This document shows, in pieces, positions 55,243 to 63,463 of a DNA stretch of 64,000 nt. The position numbers and the translations under genes were made by a program. Below the pieces are notes generated by a model. It ran no database searches and was not told the DNA's origin. It worked only from the letters and a program-made list of their open reading frames with translations. The stretch is from Cerasibacillus quisquiliarum (GTDB taxonomy: Bacteria; Bacillota; Bacilli; Bacillales; Amphibacillaceae). Numbering within the stretch: the stretch's first letter is position 1; each line of letters opens with the position of its first letter. The stretch is taken from the NCBI RefSeq assembly GCF_014202495.1, contig NZ_JACHHA010000003.1, forward strand, positions 1-64,000. Direction: 5' to 3'.

Positions 55243-56376
55243 ATGTTGGACTTTGATATGAACATGGACCAATTAGCAACTATAAAAGTAATCGGTGTTG
55301 GTGGTGGTGGAAACAACGCCGTTAATCGCATGATTGAACATGGTGTTGAAGGTGTTGAGTTTATTGCTGTAAATACAGACGCACAAGCATTAAATTTATC
55401 AAAAGCGGAATTGAAATTACAAATTGGTACAAAATTGACTAGAGGTCTTGGTGCGGGTGCTAATCCGGAAGTAGGTAAAAAAGCAGCTGAAGAAAGTCGT
55501 GAACAAATTGAAGAAGCCTTACAAGGCGCAGATATGATTTTTGTAACAGCTGGTATGGGTGGTGGAACAGGAACAGGAGCTGCACCGATTATTGCACAAA
55601 TATCAAAAGAAATCGGTGCGTTAACTGTTGGTGTCGTAACGAGACCTTTCTCTTTTGAAGGAAGAAGACGGTCGACTCAAGCAATTGCAGGTATCGATGC
55701 TTTGAAAAAAGCGGTCGATACATTAATTGTTATACCAAATGACCGTTTATTAGAAATCGTTGATAAAAACACACCTATGTTAGAAGCTTTCAGAGAAGCT
55801 GATAATGTATTACGCCAAGGAGTCCAAGGCATTTCCGACTTAATTGCGAAACCGGGATTAATTAATGTTGATTTTGCCGACGTTAAAACGATTATGTATG
55901 ATAAAGGTTCTGCTTTGATGGGAATAGGGGTTGCAACTGGTGAAAATCGAGCTACAGAAGCAGCTAAAAAAGCAATTTCCTCACCACTTTTAGAAACTTC
56001 TATTGATGGGGCACACGGTATTTTAATGAATATAACTGGAGGTATGAATTTAAGTTTATATGAAGTACAGGAAGCAGCGGATCTAGTAACAACTGCAGCT
56101 GATGAAGAAGTAAACGTTATATTCGGATCTGTTATTAATGAGAATTTAAAAGAAGAAATCATTGTAACAGTTATTGCTACAGGATTTGATGAGGCTAAAC
56201 GCGAACAACCGACAGTCCGGCAAAGACCGTCCAGAAGTCAAAAGCAAGTAGCTGCAACTAAAGAAGATGATGTACATGAGAACGACCATCCGACGAATCA
56301 TCATGTAAAGCAGGAAGAAGAGATTTTAGACATACCGACGTTTCTAAGAAATCGCAATCGTAACCGAAAACGTTAA
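55243..56376 (+). CDS. ftsZ: Cell division GTPase FtsZ
   Basis: 377-aa tubulin homologue. G-box [10 protein letters not shown] (106-115), N-terminal [14 protein letters not shown]7 loop [11 protein letters not shown] and a variable linker. The conserved C-terminal FtsA/SepF-binding peptide is [23 protein letters not shown]. ftsA-ftsZ spacing of 109 bp contains no obvious terminator. Confidence 0.98.
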   Translation: MLDFDMNMDQLATIKVIGVGGGGNNAVNRMIEHGVEGVEFIAVNTDAQALNLSKAELKLQIGTKLTRGLGAGANPEVGKKAAEESREQIEEALQGADMIFVTAGMGGGTGTGAAPIIAQISKEIGALTVGVVTRPFSFEGRRRSTQAIAGIDALKKAVDTLIVIPNDRLLEIVDKNTPMLEAFREADNVLRQGVQGISDLIAKPGLINVDFADVKTIMYDKGSALMGIGVATGENRATEAAKKAISSPLLETSIDGAHGILMNITGGMNLSLYEVQEAADLVTTAADEEVNVIFGSVINENLKEEIIVTVIATGFDEAKREQPTVRQRPSRSQKQVAATKEDDVHENDHPTNHHVKQEEEILDIPTFLRNRNRNRKR

Positions 56377-56393
56377 ACATATATTTATAAGCT

Positions 56394-56440
56394 AAAAGCA
56401 GCCAATCACGTGTTCAATACGTTTGATTGGCTGCTTTTAT
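56394..56440 (+). terminator. Terminator after ftsZ
   Basis: AAAAGCAGCCAATCA pairs with TGATTGGCTGCTTTT across a 15-nt loop with a further short pairing (ACGTG/TACGT region), then T-rich DNA. Confidence 0.85.
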
Positions 56441-56445
56441 TATTT

Positions 56446-56531
56446 CCGACAAAATTCTATAAAACATGTTTAAATTAGCAGCCGATTCCGTACAAGAACT
56501 GACAGTCTTTTTATTATCAATCGGCTATACT
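56446..56531 (+). promoter_or_regulatory. Spo0A/SigmaA-type promoter of spoIIGA
   Basis: TATACT (56526-56531) has no -35 at 17 bp, but CTGACA lies 21 bp upstream (56499-56504). TCCGACA (56446-56452), one mismatch from the Spo0A box TTCGACA, falls about 90 bp before the expected start. B. subtilis spoIIG has this architecture: an overlong SigmaA spacer and distal plus proximal Spo0A sites. Motifs are seen; the regulation is inferred. Confidence 0.45.
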
Positions 56532-56558
56532 TTCTTTAGAGGAGATGAGGAGTGTGGT

Positions 56559-57473
56559 ATGTCAATTTATCTAGACGTTATTTGGTTATTAAATTTTTTT
56601 CTTGATGGTATGTTACTCATGTTAACTCAAATATTGGCAAAGGAAACGGTTAAGAAATGGCGTATCCTAATGGGCGCGTTTATTGCGTCATTGCTCGTTC
56701 CTATTTCGATTTATGCATCGGGGTCCTTTTTCACATCATTTATTGGAAAATGTTTTTATTCATGTTTAATCATCATGAGTACATTTGGTTTACATTCATT
56801 CTATCGTTTAATGAAGCTATTATTATTATTTTATTTTGTATCATTTTCAGTAGGAGGTGGTCTAATTGCAATTTATTATATGATGCACCATACAATTGTT
56901 GTAACGGCCCAAGGTTGGTTAACTTTCCATAGTGGTTTAGGTGATCCAATTAGCTGGTTTTTCGTTATGATTGGATTTCCTATTTCTTGGTATTTTACAA
57001 AAAGTCGTATGGACAAGCAATCGATAGAAAAGTTACGTTACGATCAACTTTATACGGTAAGTATTACGATAAAAAATAAAACATATGAGACAATAGGCTA
57101 TTTAGATAGCGGTAATCAACTCATCGATCCACTTACTAAACGGTGTGTCGTTATTTGTGATGCTAAGTTTTTAAAACAATGGTTTACAAAGGAGGATTGG
57201 AAGCATTTGTACCAATCCTATTTACAACTTTGCATACATGATATTCCAAAAGAATGGCAATCTCATATTCATATCATTCCCTTTCATGGTGTTTCAGGAA
57301 ATAACAATATTTTATTTGCTATACGGCCTACAAAATTAACTTTTTACAATCAAAACAAACAAATGACAACAAAGCATGTTTTAATCGGTATTCAATTTGG
57401 TTCATTATCAAAAGATGGCATGTATCATTGCTTATTACATCCATATTTGATGAAAGATAGCCAAGTTGTATGA
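56559..57473 (+). CDS. spoIIGA: Sporulation sigma-E processing peptidase SpoIIGA
   Basis: 304 aa from ATG 56559 (GGAGATGAGG upstream; the frame runs back to 56466 through the promoter). Five N-terminal membrane helices (about 1-155) and a cytoplasmic aspartic protease half with GYLDSGNQLIDPLT. Asp183 is at the same residue number as the B. subtilis active-site Asp. It cleaves pro-SigmaE at the mother-cell septum face. It lies 29 bp before sigE. Confidence 0.93.
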   Translation: MSIYLDVIWLLNFFLDGMLLMLTQILAKETVKKWRILMGAFIASLLVPISIYASGSFFTSFIGKCFYSCLIIMSTFGLHSFYRLMKLLLLFYFVSFSVGGGLIAIYYMMHHTIVVTAQGWLTFHSGLGDPISWFFVMIGFPISWYFTKSRMDKQSIEKLRYDQLYTVSITIKNKTYETIGYLDSGNQLIDPLTKRCVVICDAKFLKQWFTKEDWKHLYQSYLQLCIHDIPKEWQSHIHIIPFHGVSGNNNILFAIRPTKLTFYNQNKQMTTKHVLIGIQFGSLSKDGMYHCLLHPYLMKDSQVV

Positions 57474-57502
57474 TCAAAATAGGTTAAGGGAGCTGAAACG
57501 TT

Positions 57503-58222
57503 TTGAAGCGATTAAAGTTACGCTTAACATTATGGTGGTATAAAATATTATTCAAACTCGGTATTAAATCGGATGAAATTTATTATATTGGTGGAAAAAC
57601 AGCACTGCCCACACCGTTGACAAAGGAAGAAGAAGCCGACTTATTAAAACAATTAGCAAAAGGTGATCAGTCAGCACGATCCATTTTAATAGAGCGTAAT
57701 CTAAGGCTTGTTGTTTATATTGCACGTAAATTTGAAAATACAGGCATAAATATAGAGGATCTCATTAGCATTGGAACAATTGGTCTGATAAAAGCAGTTA
57801 ATACATTTAATCCAGAGCGTAAAATCAAGTTAGCGACATATGCTTCAAGATGTATAGAGAATGAAATTTTAATGTATTTACGTCGGAATAATAAAACACG
57901 TGCTGAGATTTCATTTGATGAGCCGTTAAATATCGATTGGGATGGTAACGAACTTTTATTATCTGATGTTCTTGGAACAGATGAAGATTTAATTACACGT
58001 GATATAGAAGCTAAAGTAGATAAACATTTACTTAAGAGTGTGTTAAAAAAGCTGAACGACCGTGAGAAAAAGATTATGGAATTACGGTTTGGACTTGTAG
58101 GTGGAGAAGAAAAAACCCAAAAAGATGTGGCAGATATTTTAGGTATTTCACAATCATATATTTCACGTCTGGAAAAAAAGATTTTAAAGCGGTTGAAAAA
58201 GGAATTTAATAAAATGGTATAA
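57503..58222 (+). CDS. sigE: RNA polymerase sporulation sigma factor E (pro-SigmaE)
   Basis: 239-aa SigmaE precursor, same length as in B. subtilis, TTG start. The pro-sequence (about 1-27, [31 protein letters not shown]) contains the membrane-binding helix and SpoIIGA cleavage region. Region 2 includes [38 protein letters not shown]. Region 4 has an [29 protein letters not shown]. Mother-cell early sigma. Confidence 0.97.
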   Translation: MKRLKLRLTLWWYKILFKLGIKSDEIYYIGGKTALPTPLTKEEEADLLKQLAKGDQSARSILIERNLRLVVYIARKFENTGINIEDLISIGTIGLIKAVNTFNPERKIKLATYASRCIENEILMYLRRNNKTRAEISFDEPLNIDWDGNELLLSDVLGTDEDLITRDIEAKVDKHLLKSVLKKLNDREKKIMELRFGLVGGEEKTQKDVADILGISQSYISRLEKKILKRLKKEFNKMV

Positions 58223-58278
58223 AGCAATTCCTATAAGGATTTGTCATCCTATTCAGTAGGAAATGGTTATTTATTCCT

Positions 58279-58308
58279 GCATAAAAACCCTTCTTGACGG
58301 AGATACTG
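58279..58308 (+). promoter_or_regulatory. Possible SigmaF/SigmaG promoter of sigG
   Basis: GCATA (58279-58283), an 18-nt spacer and GATACTG (58302-58308) approximate the SigmaG form GHATR-N18-CATNMTA. In B. subtilis sigG is transcribed by SigmaF and by SigmaG itself. The -10 differs at both end bases. Confidence 0.4.
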
Positions 58309-58344
58309 TCCATAAACAGCAACTCCAATTTGGGAGGGTACAGA

Positions 58345-59127
58345 ATGTCTAGACATAAAGTTGTTATATGTGGGGTAGATACATCAAAATTACCCGTTTT
58401 AAAAAACGAAGAAATGCGCGTTTTATTTAAAAAAATGCAATCTGGAGACTTATCAGCACGTGAAAAACTAGTCAATGGAAATTTACGACTCGTATTAAGC
58501 GTCATTCAAAGATTCAATAACCGAGGTGAGAATGCAGATGACCTATTTCAAGTAGGCTGTATCGGTCTTATGAAGTCTATAGATAATTTTGATTTAAGTC
58601 ATAATGTAAGATTTTCTACGTATGCTGTTCCTATGATTATAGGAGAAATACGGCGATACTTAAGAGATAATAATCCGATAAGAGTTTCTCGTTCCTTAAG
58701 AGATATTGCTTATAAAGCACTTAAAGTGAGAGAAACATTAATTAATCGTACATCTAAAGAGCCAACGCCAGCAGAAATTGCTGAAGAAATGGGTATATCA
58801 CATGAAGAAATCGTTTTTGCGCTTGATGCGATTCAAGACCCGATTTCATTATTTGAACCAATATATAATGACGGTGGGGACCCCATATATGTGATGGATC
58901 AAATTAAAGATGACAAAGAAGATGATCATTCATGGGTTGATGTTCTTTCTTTAAAAGAAGGGCTTCATCGTTTAAATGAGCGTGAAAAATTAATCTTAAA
59001 CAAACGCTTTTTTCAAGGTAAAACACAAATGGAAGTTGCTGAAGAAATTGGTATTTCACAAGCACAAGTGTCCAGATTAGAAAAAGCTGCTATTCAACAA
59101 GTGAATAAAGAAATGTTTGAATCTTAG
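58345..59127 (+). CDS. sigG: RNA polymerase sporulation sigma factor G
   Basis: 260 aa from ATG 58345 (SD GGGAGG), the length of B. subtilis SigmaG. The N-terminus SRHKVVICGVDTSKLPVLKNEEMRVLF holds the SpoIIAB-contact region. Region 2 (NLRLVLSVIQRFNNRGENADDLFQVGCIGLMKSIDNF), region 3 and region 4 HTH (KTQMEVAEEIGISQAQVSRLEKAAI) are complete. Late forespore sigma. Confidence 0.97.
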   Translation: MSRHKVVICGVDTSKLPVLKNEEMRVLFKKMQSGDLSAREKLVNGNLRLVLSVIQRFNNRGENADDLFQVGCIGLMKSIDNFDLSHNVRFSTYAVPMIIGEIRRYLRDNNPIRVSRSLRDIAYKALKVRETLINRTSKEPTPAEIAEEMGISHEEIVFALDAIQDPISLFEPIYNDGGDPIYVMDQIKDDKEDDHSWVDVLSLKEGLHRLNEREKLILNKRFFQGKTQMEVAEEIGISQAQVSRLEKAAIQQVNKEMFES

Positions 59128-59130
59128 TAG

Positions 59131-59160
59131 AAAAAACAGGCAGTTCTCTGCCTGTTTTTC
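59131..59160 (+). terminator. Terminator after sigG
   Basis: AAAAACAGGCAG/CTGCCTGTTTTT perfect 12-bp stem with a 4-nt loop and T run. Confidence 0.92.
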
Positions 59161-59237
59161 TATTTGTTCATAACACGTTCACGATATTTATATAAATTTT
59201 ATCATGTATGCATATATATAGTATGAGGTGAATGTTT

Positions 59238-59486
59238 ATGATGACATTATCACAACTTCAACAAAAAGAGATCATTACAATCAACCGTGGTGAACGACTC
59301 GGTTTTATCTCTGATTTAGAGATAGATCCAGATGAAGGATATATTATATCAATTATTATACTGTTACGTGAAGGTGCTCCTCTTTTCGGAAAACATCAAG
59401 AGGTCATCATTCCTTGGGAACAAATCATTACGATAGGTGAAGATGTCATATTAGTTAAAGATGAAAAAAGAGTCTATGATAAATAA
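59238..59486 (+). CDS. ylmC: YlmC/YmxH family PRC-barrel protein
   Basis: 82-aa single-domain sporulation-associated PRC-barrel-like protein (SQLQQKEIITINRGERLGFISDLEIDPDEGYIISIII). Start chosen at ATG 59238 for spacing from GAGGTG; 59232 and 59241 are also possible. Lies between sigG and ylmD as in B. subtilis, though ylmA is missing. Molecular function unknown. Confidence 0.85.
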   Translation: MMTLSQLQQKEIITINRGERLGFISDLEIDPDEGYIISIIILLREGAPLFGKHQEVIIPWEQIITIGEDVILVKDEKRVYDK

Positions 59487-59564
59487 GTATATACTTATGT
59501 GTTGCTTGAAATAAGGCTCTTCATCTAAAATATGGTAAACTTAAAGAAAAAAGGAGCATGATCG

Positions 59565-60374
59565 ATGTCTGATATTTTTCAAATGACAGATTCACATATT
59601 CTCCGGATTTCCCATTGGGAAAAACTTCAACCTAATTTATGTGTAGGCTTTACAACGAGGAATGGTGGCGTAAGTCATCCTCCCTATGATACGTTAAATA
59701 TGGGATTACATGTTTCTGATCAAAAAGACCATGTATTAATGAATCGCCAGCAAATTGGTAAACAGCTTGGCTTTCCGCTAGAGAATTGGGTCCAAGGTCA
59801 ACAAGTCCACCAGACGAACATACATCATATAACATATTCTGATCGTGGTCGTGGGGCATTTTCTTATATGACATCAATTTCACAAACGGACGGGCTTATT
59901 ACAAAGGAAAAGGGTATACTTTGTACGGCAGTATTTGCTGACTGTGTACCTATATTTTTCTTTGATCCTAAAACTTCATATATTGGCATTGCCCATGCTG
60001 GATGGAAAGGAACTGTCAAACGTATAGCGGAACAAATGATCATTAAACTAAAAACACTTGGTGCAAATATAGCAGATATTAAAGTTGTTATTGGGCCTTG
60101 TATTTCACAAGATAATTATGAAGTTGATCAACGAGTTATAAATCATATTCCAGATGAAGATCGTGAGAATGTTGCCATTATGACGAAAGAAAATAAATAT
60201 TTGTTAGACTTAAAACAACTGAATTTGAATATCCTTTTGCAAAGTGGTGTGCTTCGTACTAATATAGATATAACCAATTATTGTACTTATCGTCATAGCG
60301 ACTTATTTTATTCTCATCGTCGTGATCATGGACGAACAGGTAGAATGATTGGTTTTATCGGTTATAAAATGTAA
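59565..60374 (+). CDS. ylmD: Purine nucleoside phosphorylase / laccase-domain protein (YlmD, PgeF family)
   Basis: 269-aa copper/zinc enzyme of the YfiH/YlmD (DUF152) family. Members have purine nucleoside phosphorylase and adenosine deaminase activity, and E. coli PgeF edits muropeptide precursors. Zinc ligands are visible in WVQGQQVHQTNIH, ADCVPIFFFDP and IGIAHAGWKGTVKRIAEQM (Cys and His). PCISQDNYEV and the C-terminal TYRHSDLFYSHRRDHGRTGRM are also conserved. Confidence 0.92.
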   Translation: MSDIFQMTDSHILRISHWEKLQPNLCVGFTTRNGGVSHPPYDTLNMGLHVSDQKDHVLMNRQQIGKQLGFPLENWVQGQQVHQTNIHHITYSDRGRGAFSYMTSISQTDGLITKEKGILCTAVFADCVPIFFFDPKTSYIGIAHAGWKGTVKRIAEQMIIKLKTLGANIADIKVVIGPCISQDNYEVDQRVINHIPDEDRENVAIMTKENKYLLDLKQLNLNILLQSGVLRTNIDITNYCTYRHSDLFYSHRRDHGRTGRMIGFIGYKM

Positions 60375-60401
60375 CGAGAGGTGGAAAGGGTAGAGAGAAC
60401 T

Positions 60402-61073
60402 ATGAGAATACGTGAAAATTTGCAAACAATCCAAAATAATATAAAAAAAGCATGCGAAAAAAGTGGTCGAAAAATAGATGAAATAACCATCATAGGTGTA
60501 ACAAAATATGTTACAATAGAGCGGGCGAAGGAAGTTTTAGATTGTGGTATTATAAACTTAGCCGAAAATCGTACAGATGAATTTTTAAATAAGTACGAAG
60601 AAATCGGAAATAGCGCCAAATGGCATTTCATCGGTACGCTTCAATCAAGAAAAACACGCGATGTCGTTAATAAAGTCGTTGCCATCCACTCATTAGATCG
60701 TAAATCCTTAGCTAAAGAAATTGAAAAACGAGCCCAAAATCGTGTAGATTGTTTTGTACAAGTGAATGTAAGTGAAGAGAAAACGAAACATGGACTATTC
60801 GTTAATGAAGTGATACCATTTATAAAACATCTAGAAAACTATGAGAAAATTCATGTTGTTGGATTAATGACGATGGCACCTCATACAAATCATGAGGACG
60901 AAATACGGAAAGTTTTTCGTAAGTTAAGAGAACTGAGAGATGCCATTCAAAGTATGAATTTATCATACGCACCATGCTTATATTTATCAATGGGCATGAG
61001 TAACGACTACACCATCGCAATTGAAGAAGGAGCAACGCATATACGATTAGGATCCAAGCTTGTTGGTCAGTAG
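60402..61073 (+). CDS. ylmE: PLP homeostasis protein (YggS/YlmE family)
   Basis: 223-aa alanine-racemase-N-fold PLP-binding protein. PLP Lys in [11 protein letters not shown], then [26 protein letters not shown] and [28 protein letters not shown]. No catalytic racemase domain, as normal. Start at ATG 60402 fits family N-termini; the frame extends to GTG 60381. Sits 6 bp after ylmD in the longer form. Confidence 0.94.
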   Translation: MRIRENLQTIQNNIKKACEKSGRKIDEITIIGVTKYVTIERAKEVLDCGIINLAENRTDEFLNKYEEIGNSAKWHFIGTLQSRKTRDVVNKVVAIHSLDRKSLAKEIEKRAQNRVDCFVQVNVSEEKTKHGLFVNEVIPFIKHLENYEKIHVVGLMTMAPHTNHEDEIRKVFRKLRELRDAIQSMNLSYAPCLYLSMGMSNDYTIAIEEGATHIRLGSKLVGQ

Positions 61074-61105
61074 ATGATAATGCCCTTATTAAGGAGAGAT
61101 CAACA

Positions 61106-61522
61106 TTGAGTTTAAAAAATAAGATTAAATCTCTTTTTGAAACTGGTGAAGAATACGTTGAAGTTGATGTTCCAACTGATGGTTTGAGAGATGAAAAAGA
61201 TTCACAAACTGTTGTTAATTTAACACGGTTACAGGAAGCAACAACTAAAATGATTCTTTGTGAGCCACGCTCATACAGTGAAGCACAGGAAATTGCTGAT
61301 CATATTATTAACCGACGCTCAGTGGTGATTAATTTACAGCAATTGGAACATGAACAAGCAAAACGAATCATCGATTTTATGAGTGGGACGGTTTATGCAC
61401 TTAATGGGCAGATTCAAAAGTTGGGTACAGAAACTTTTCTTTGCACACCAGATAATGTCGATGTATCAGGATCAATTTCCGACACAGTATCAGAAGAAGT
61501 TGAATTTAATAGAGGGTGGTAA
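61106..61522 (+). CDS. sepF: Cell division protein SepF
   Basis: 138 aa, TTG start after AAGGAGAG. N-terminal amphipathic membrane helix MSLKNKIKSLF, acidic linker, then the alpha-beta DUF552 core (about 45-130) with EPRSYSEAQEIADHIINRRSVVINLQQLEHEQAKRIIDFMSGTVYALNG. SepF bundles FtsZ and can replace FtsA as a membrane anchor. Confidence 0.96.
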   Translation: MSLKNKIKSLFETGEEYVEVDVPTDGLRDEKDSQTVVNLTRLQEATTKMILCEPRSYSEAQEIADHIINRRSVVINLQQLEHEQAKRIIDFMSGTVYALNGQIQKLGTETFLCTPDNVDVSGSISDTVSEEVEFNRGW

Positions 61523-61528
61523 TAGCAT

Positions 61529-61810
61529 ATGGTTTTACAACAAATTTTTCAGTTACTAAATACCGCAATGATTATTTACGGTTACTTACTCATTATATAT
61601 ATTTTCATGTCTTGGTTCCCAGGCGCACGAGAATCGTCTTTTGGTATATTTTTAGGGCGTATTAGTGAACCTTATTTAGAAGTATTTCGACGTTTTATTC
61701 CACCGCTTGGTATGATTGATTTCTCCCCTATTGTGGCGATTCTAATATTGAATTTCGCAAGGACGTACGGGCTATCAGCTTTATTTAGTTTTTTAATTCA
61801 AATATTTTAA
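61529..61810 (+). CDS. ylmG: YggT family membrane protein YlmG
   Basis: 93-aa protein with two membrane helices (about 10-32 and 65-85) linked by SWFPGARESSFGIFLGRISEPYLEVFRRFIPPLGMIDFSPIVA, the YggT signature. Clustered with sepF across Gram-positives and in cyanobacteria; linked to membrane and cell-division organisation. 6 bp after sepF. Confidence 0.92.
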   Translation: MVLQQIFQLLNTAMIIYGYLLIIYIFMSWFPGARESSFGIFLGRISEPYLEVFRRFIPPLGMIDFSPIVAILILNFARTYGLSALFSFLIQIF

Positions 61811-61819
61811 AGGATCAAT

Positions 61820-62596
61820 ATGAGCATCTATCAACATTTTAGGGAAGAAGAACGACCTTTTATCGACCAAGTGCTTTCGTGGAAAGAAAATGTAGAGCGT
61901 ACATATCAACCTAAATTAACCGACTTTTTAGACCCTCGCCAACGTCGGATCGTCAATATATTGATTCCTGATACGAATGATGAATTAAAAGTATTAGATA
62001 ATGGCGGTGGAGAAGATACGGAACGAAGACGTATGTTCATTGCACCATTTTACGAACCAATTGATGAAACAGATTTTCAGCTTACTCTTATTGAAACGGT
62101 ATTTCCTGAAAAGTTTGTTTCAATATCACATAAAGATGTATTAGGTGCATTTCTATCATTAGGAATTGTTCGTGAGAAGTTGGGAGATATTGTAATAAAA
62201 GACGGTACCATTCAACTTGTCGTCGCACATGAAATTGCTTTATATGTCGTCATGAACTTAACCCAAATAAAGCGCGCTACTGTACGTTTTTCAGAACAAC
62301 CGATGAGTAAACGTATCCCTAATCAAGAACAATGGTTTCAATCGACACAAACTGTTACCTCGCTAAGACTGGATAATGTCATTAAAGAAATATATAATAT
62401 ATCTAGAAAAGATGCTAGACAAGCTATTTCTAAGCAGCTTGTTAAAGTCAATTTTAAAATAGTAGATGATGCTAAATTCATAGTTGAAGAAGGCGATTTA
62501 ATTTCTTTTAGAGGTAAAGGAAGAAGCAAACTTGTCGACATATTAGGTGAAACAAGAAAAGGAAAGACAAGAATGATAACAGCAAAACTGAAATAA
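61820..62596 (+). CDS. ylmH: S4-domain RNA-binding protein YlmH
   Basis: 258 aa. An N-terminal region (about 1-170, containing RRMFIAPFYEPIDETDFQLTLIE) is followed by an S4 domain (about 182-245: LRLDNVIKEIYNISRKDARQAISKQLVKVNFKIVDDAKFIVEEGDLISFRGKGR). YlmH has been described as a ribosome-associated quality-control factor in B. subtilis. ATG 61820. Confidence 0.92.
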   Translation: MSIYQHFREEERPFIDQVLSWKENVERTYQPKLTDFLDPRQRRIVNILIPDTNDELKVLDNGGGEDTERRRMFIAPFYEPIDETDFQLTLIETVFPEKFVSISHKDVLGAFLSLGIVREKLGDIVIKDGTIQLVVAHEIALYVVMNLTQIKRATVRFSEQPMSKRIPNQEQWFQSTQTVTSLRLDNVIKEIYNISRKDARQAISKQLVKVNFKIVDDAKFIVEEGDLISFRGKGRSKLVDILGETRKGKTRMITAKLK

Positions 62597-62635
62597 TAAT
62601 AAATCATTCTATAAATGACATTAGGAGGTGTCTTC

Positions 62636-63136
62636 ATGTCTTTAACACCACTTGATATCCATAATAAAGAATTTACTAAAAGTTTTCGGGGATATGATGA
62701 AGATGAAGTGAATAAGTTTTTAGATCAAGTTATGAAAGACTATGAAGCTGTAATTCGCGAAAAGAAAGAATATCAAGACCAGTTAGCACAATTAAATGAA
62801 CGACTAAGCCATTTTACAAACATTGAAGAAACATTAAATAAATCCATATTAGTCGCTCAAGAAACAGCCGAAGAAGTAAAAGGTAATGCAATGAAAGAAG
62901 CAAAGCTGATTGTTAAAGAAGCAGAGAAAAATGCTGATCGAATTATTAATGAGGCTTTAACAAAAGCACGTACAATTGCAATTGAAGTAGAAGAATTAAA
63001 AAAACAAGCAAAAGTATTCCGCACTCGTTTAAAGATGCTTGTAGAAGCACAATTGGATATGATTGATACAAAGGATTGGGAAGAATTGTTAGACACTGAA
63101 TTAATTGATGAAGACCTTGTTAAACTTGAAGGATAA
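62636..63136 (+). CDS. divIVA: Septum/pole placement protein DivIVA
   Basis: 166-aa coiled-coil protein from ATG 62636 (TAGGAGGTG SD; the frame start at 62615 is in the SD). N-terminal lipid-binding domain MSLTPLDIHNKEFTKSFRGYDEDEVNKFLDQVMKDYE with the membrane-inserting Phe and Arg. The rest is a long parallel coiled coil (about 35-150). It binds negatively curved membrane and positions MinJ/MinCD, and the chromosome in sporulation. Confidence 0.96.
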   Translation: MSLTPLDIHNKEFTKSFRGYDEDEVNKFLDQVMKDYEAVIREKKEYQDQLAQLNERLSHFTNIEETLNKSILVAQETAEEVKGNAMKEAKLIVKEAEKNADRIINEALTKARTIAIEVEELKKQAKVFRTRLKMLVEAQLDMIDTKDWEELLDTELIDEDLVKLEG

Positions 63137-63140
63137 AAGC

Positions 63141-63169
63141 TTGACGGAATTATGTTTATTGCATATAAT
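63141..63169 (+). promoter_or_regulatory. SigmaA promoter of ileS
   Basis: TTGACG (63141-63146), 17-bp spacer, TATAAT (63164-63169): a near-consensus promoter immediately after divIVA. Start site about 63176. Confidence 0.85.
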
Positions 63170-63175
63170 ACAAAA

Positions 63176-63442
63176 AAATAGAAAGCGTAAATGTGATGAG
63201 GGAGACAGTCTAAAGAAAAATGCTGTTTAGCGAGTCAGGAAGTGGTGAGAGCCTGATACAGACTTGCTTTAGAATATCACTCCTGAACAATCAGTTTGAA
63301 ATAATAGTAGAACTGATCGGTTGATAGACGTTATATATCATAATGAGTGAATTTAAAGACGAATTATTAAATGTTTTTAAATTAAAAGGGTGGTACCGCG
63401 AGTCTTCTCGTCCCTTATTGGGATTTGAAGGCTTTTTTTTAT
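63176..63442 (+). ncRNA. T-box riboswitch (isoleucine) controlling ileS
   Basis: Leader with a Stem I region (about 63195-63300) whose specifier loop reads GAATATCACT, giving the Ile codon ATC at 63276-63278. It holds the T-box sequence AGGGTGGTACCGCG at 63387-63400. Uncharged tRNA-Ile is expected to stabilise the antiterminator and switch on ileS. The downstream gene agrees with the specifier. Confidence 0.93.
63401..63440 (+). terminator. Regulated terminator of the ileS T-box
   Basis: AGTCTTCTCGTCCC pairs imperfectly with GGGATTTGAAGGCT and is followed by eight T. It competes with the antiterminator formed by the T-box sequence. Confidence 0.85.
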
Positions 63443-63463
63443 TAAATTTAAGGAGGAATTTAA

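Noticed and set aside
55677..56162. 161-codon open frame antisense to ftsZ
   Set aside because: Lies wholly inside ftsZ on the opposite strand without SD; codon-bias artefact.
57715..58227. 170-codon open frame antisense to sigE
   Set aside because: Mirror of the highly conserved sigE coding frame; Ser/Phe/Arg-rich translation typical of antisense shadows.
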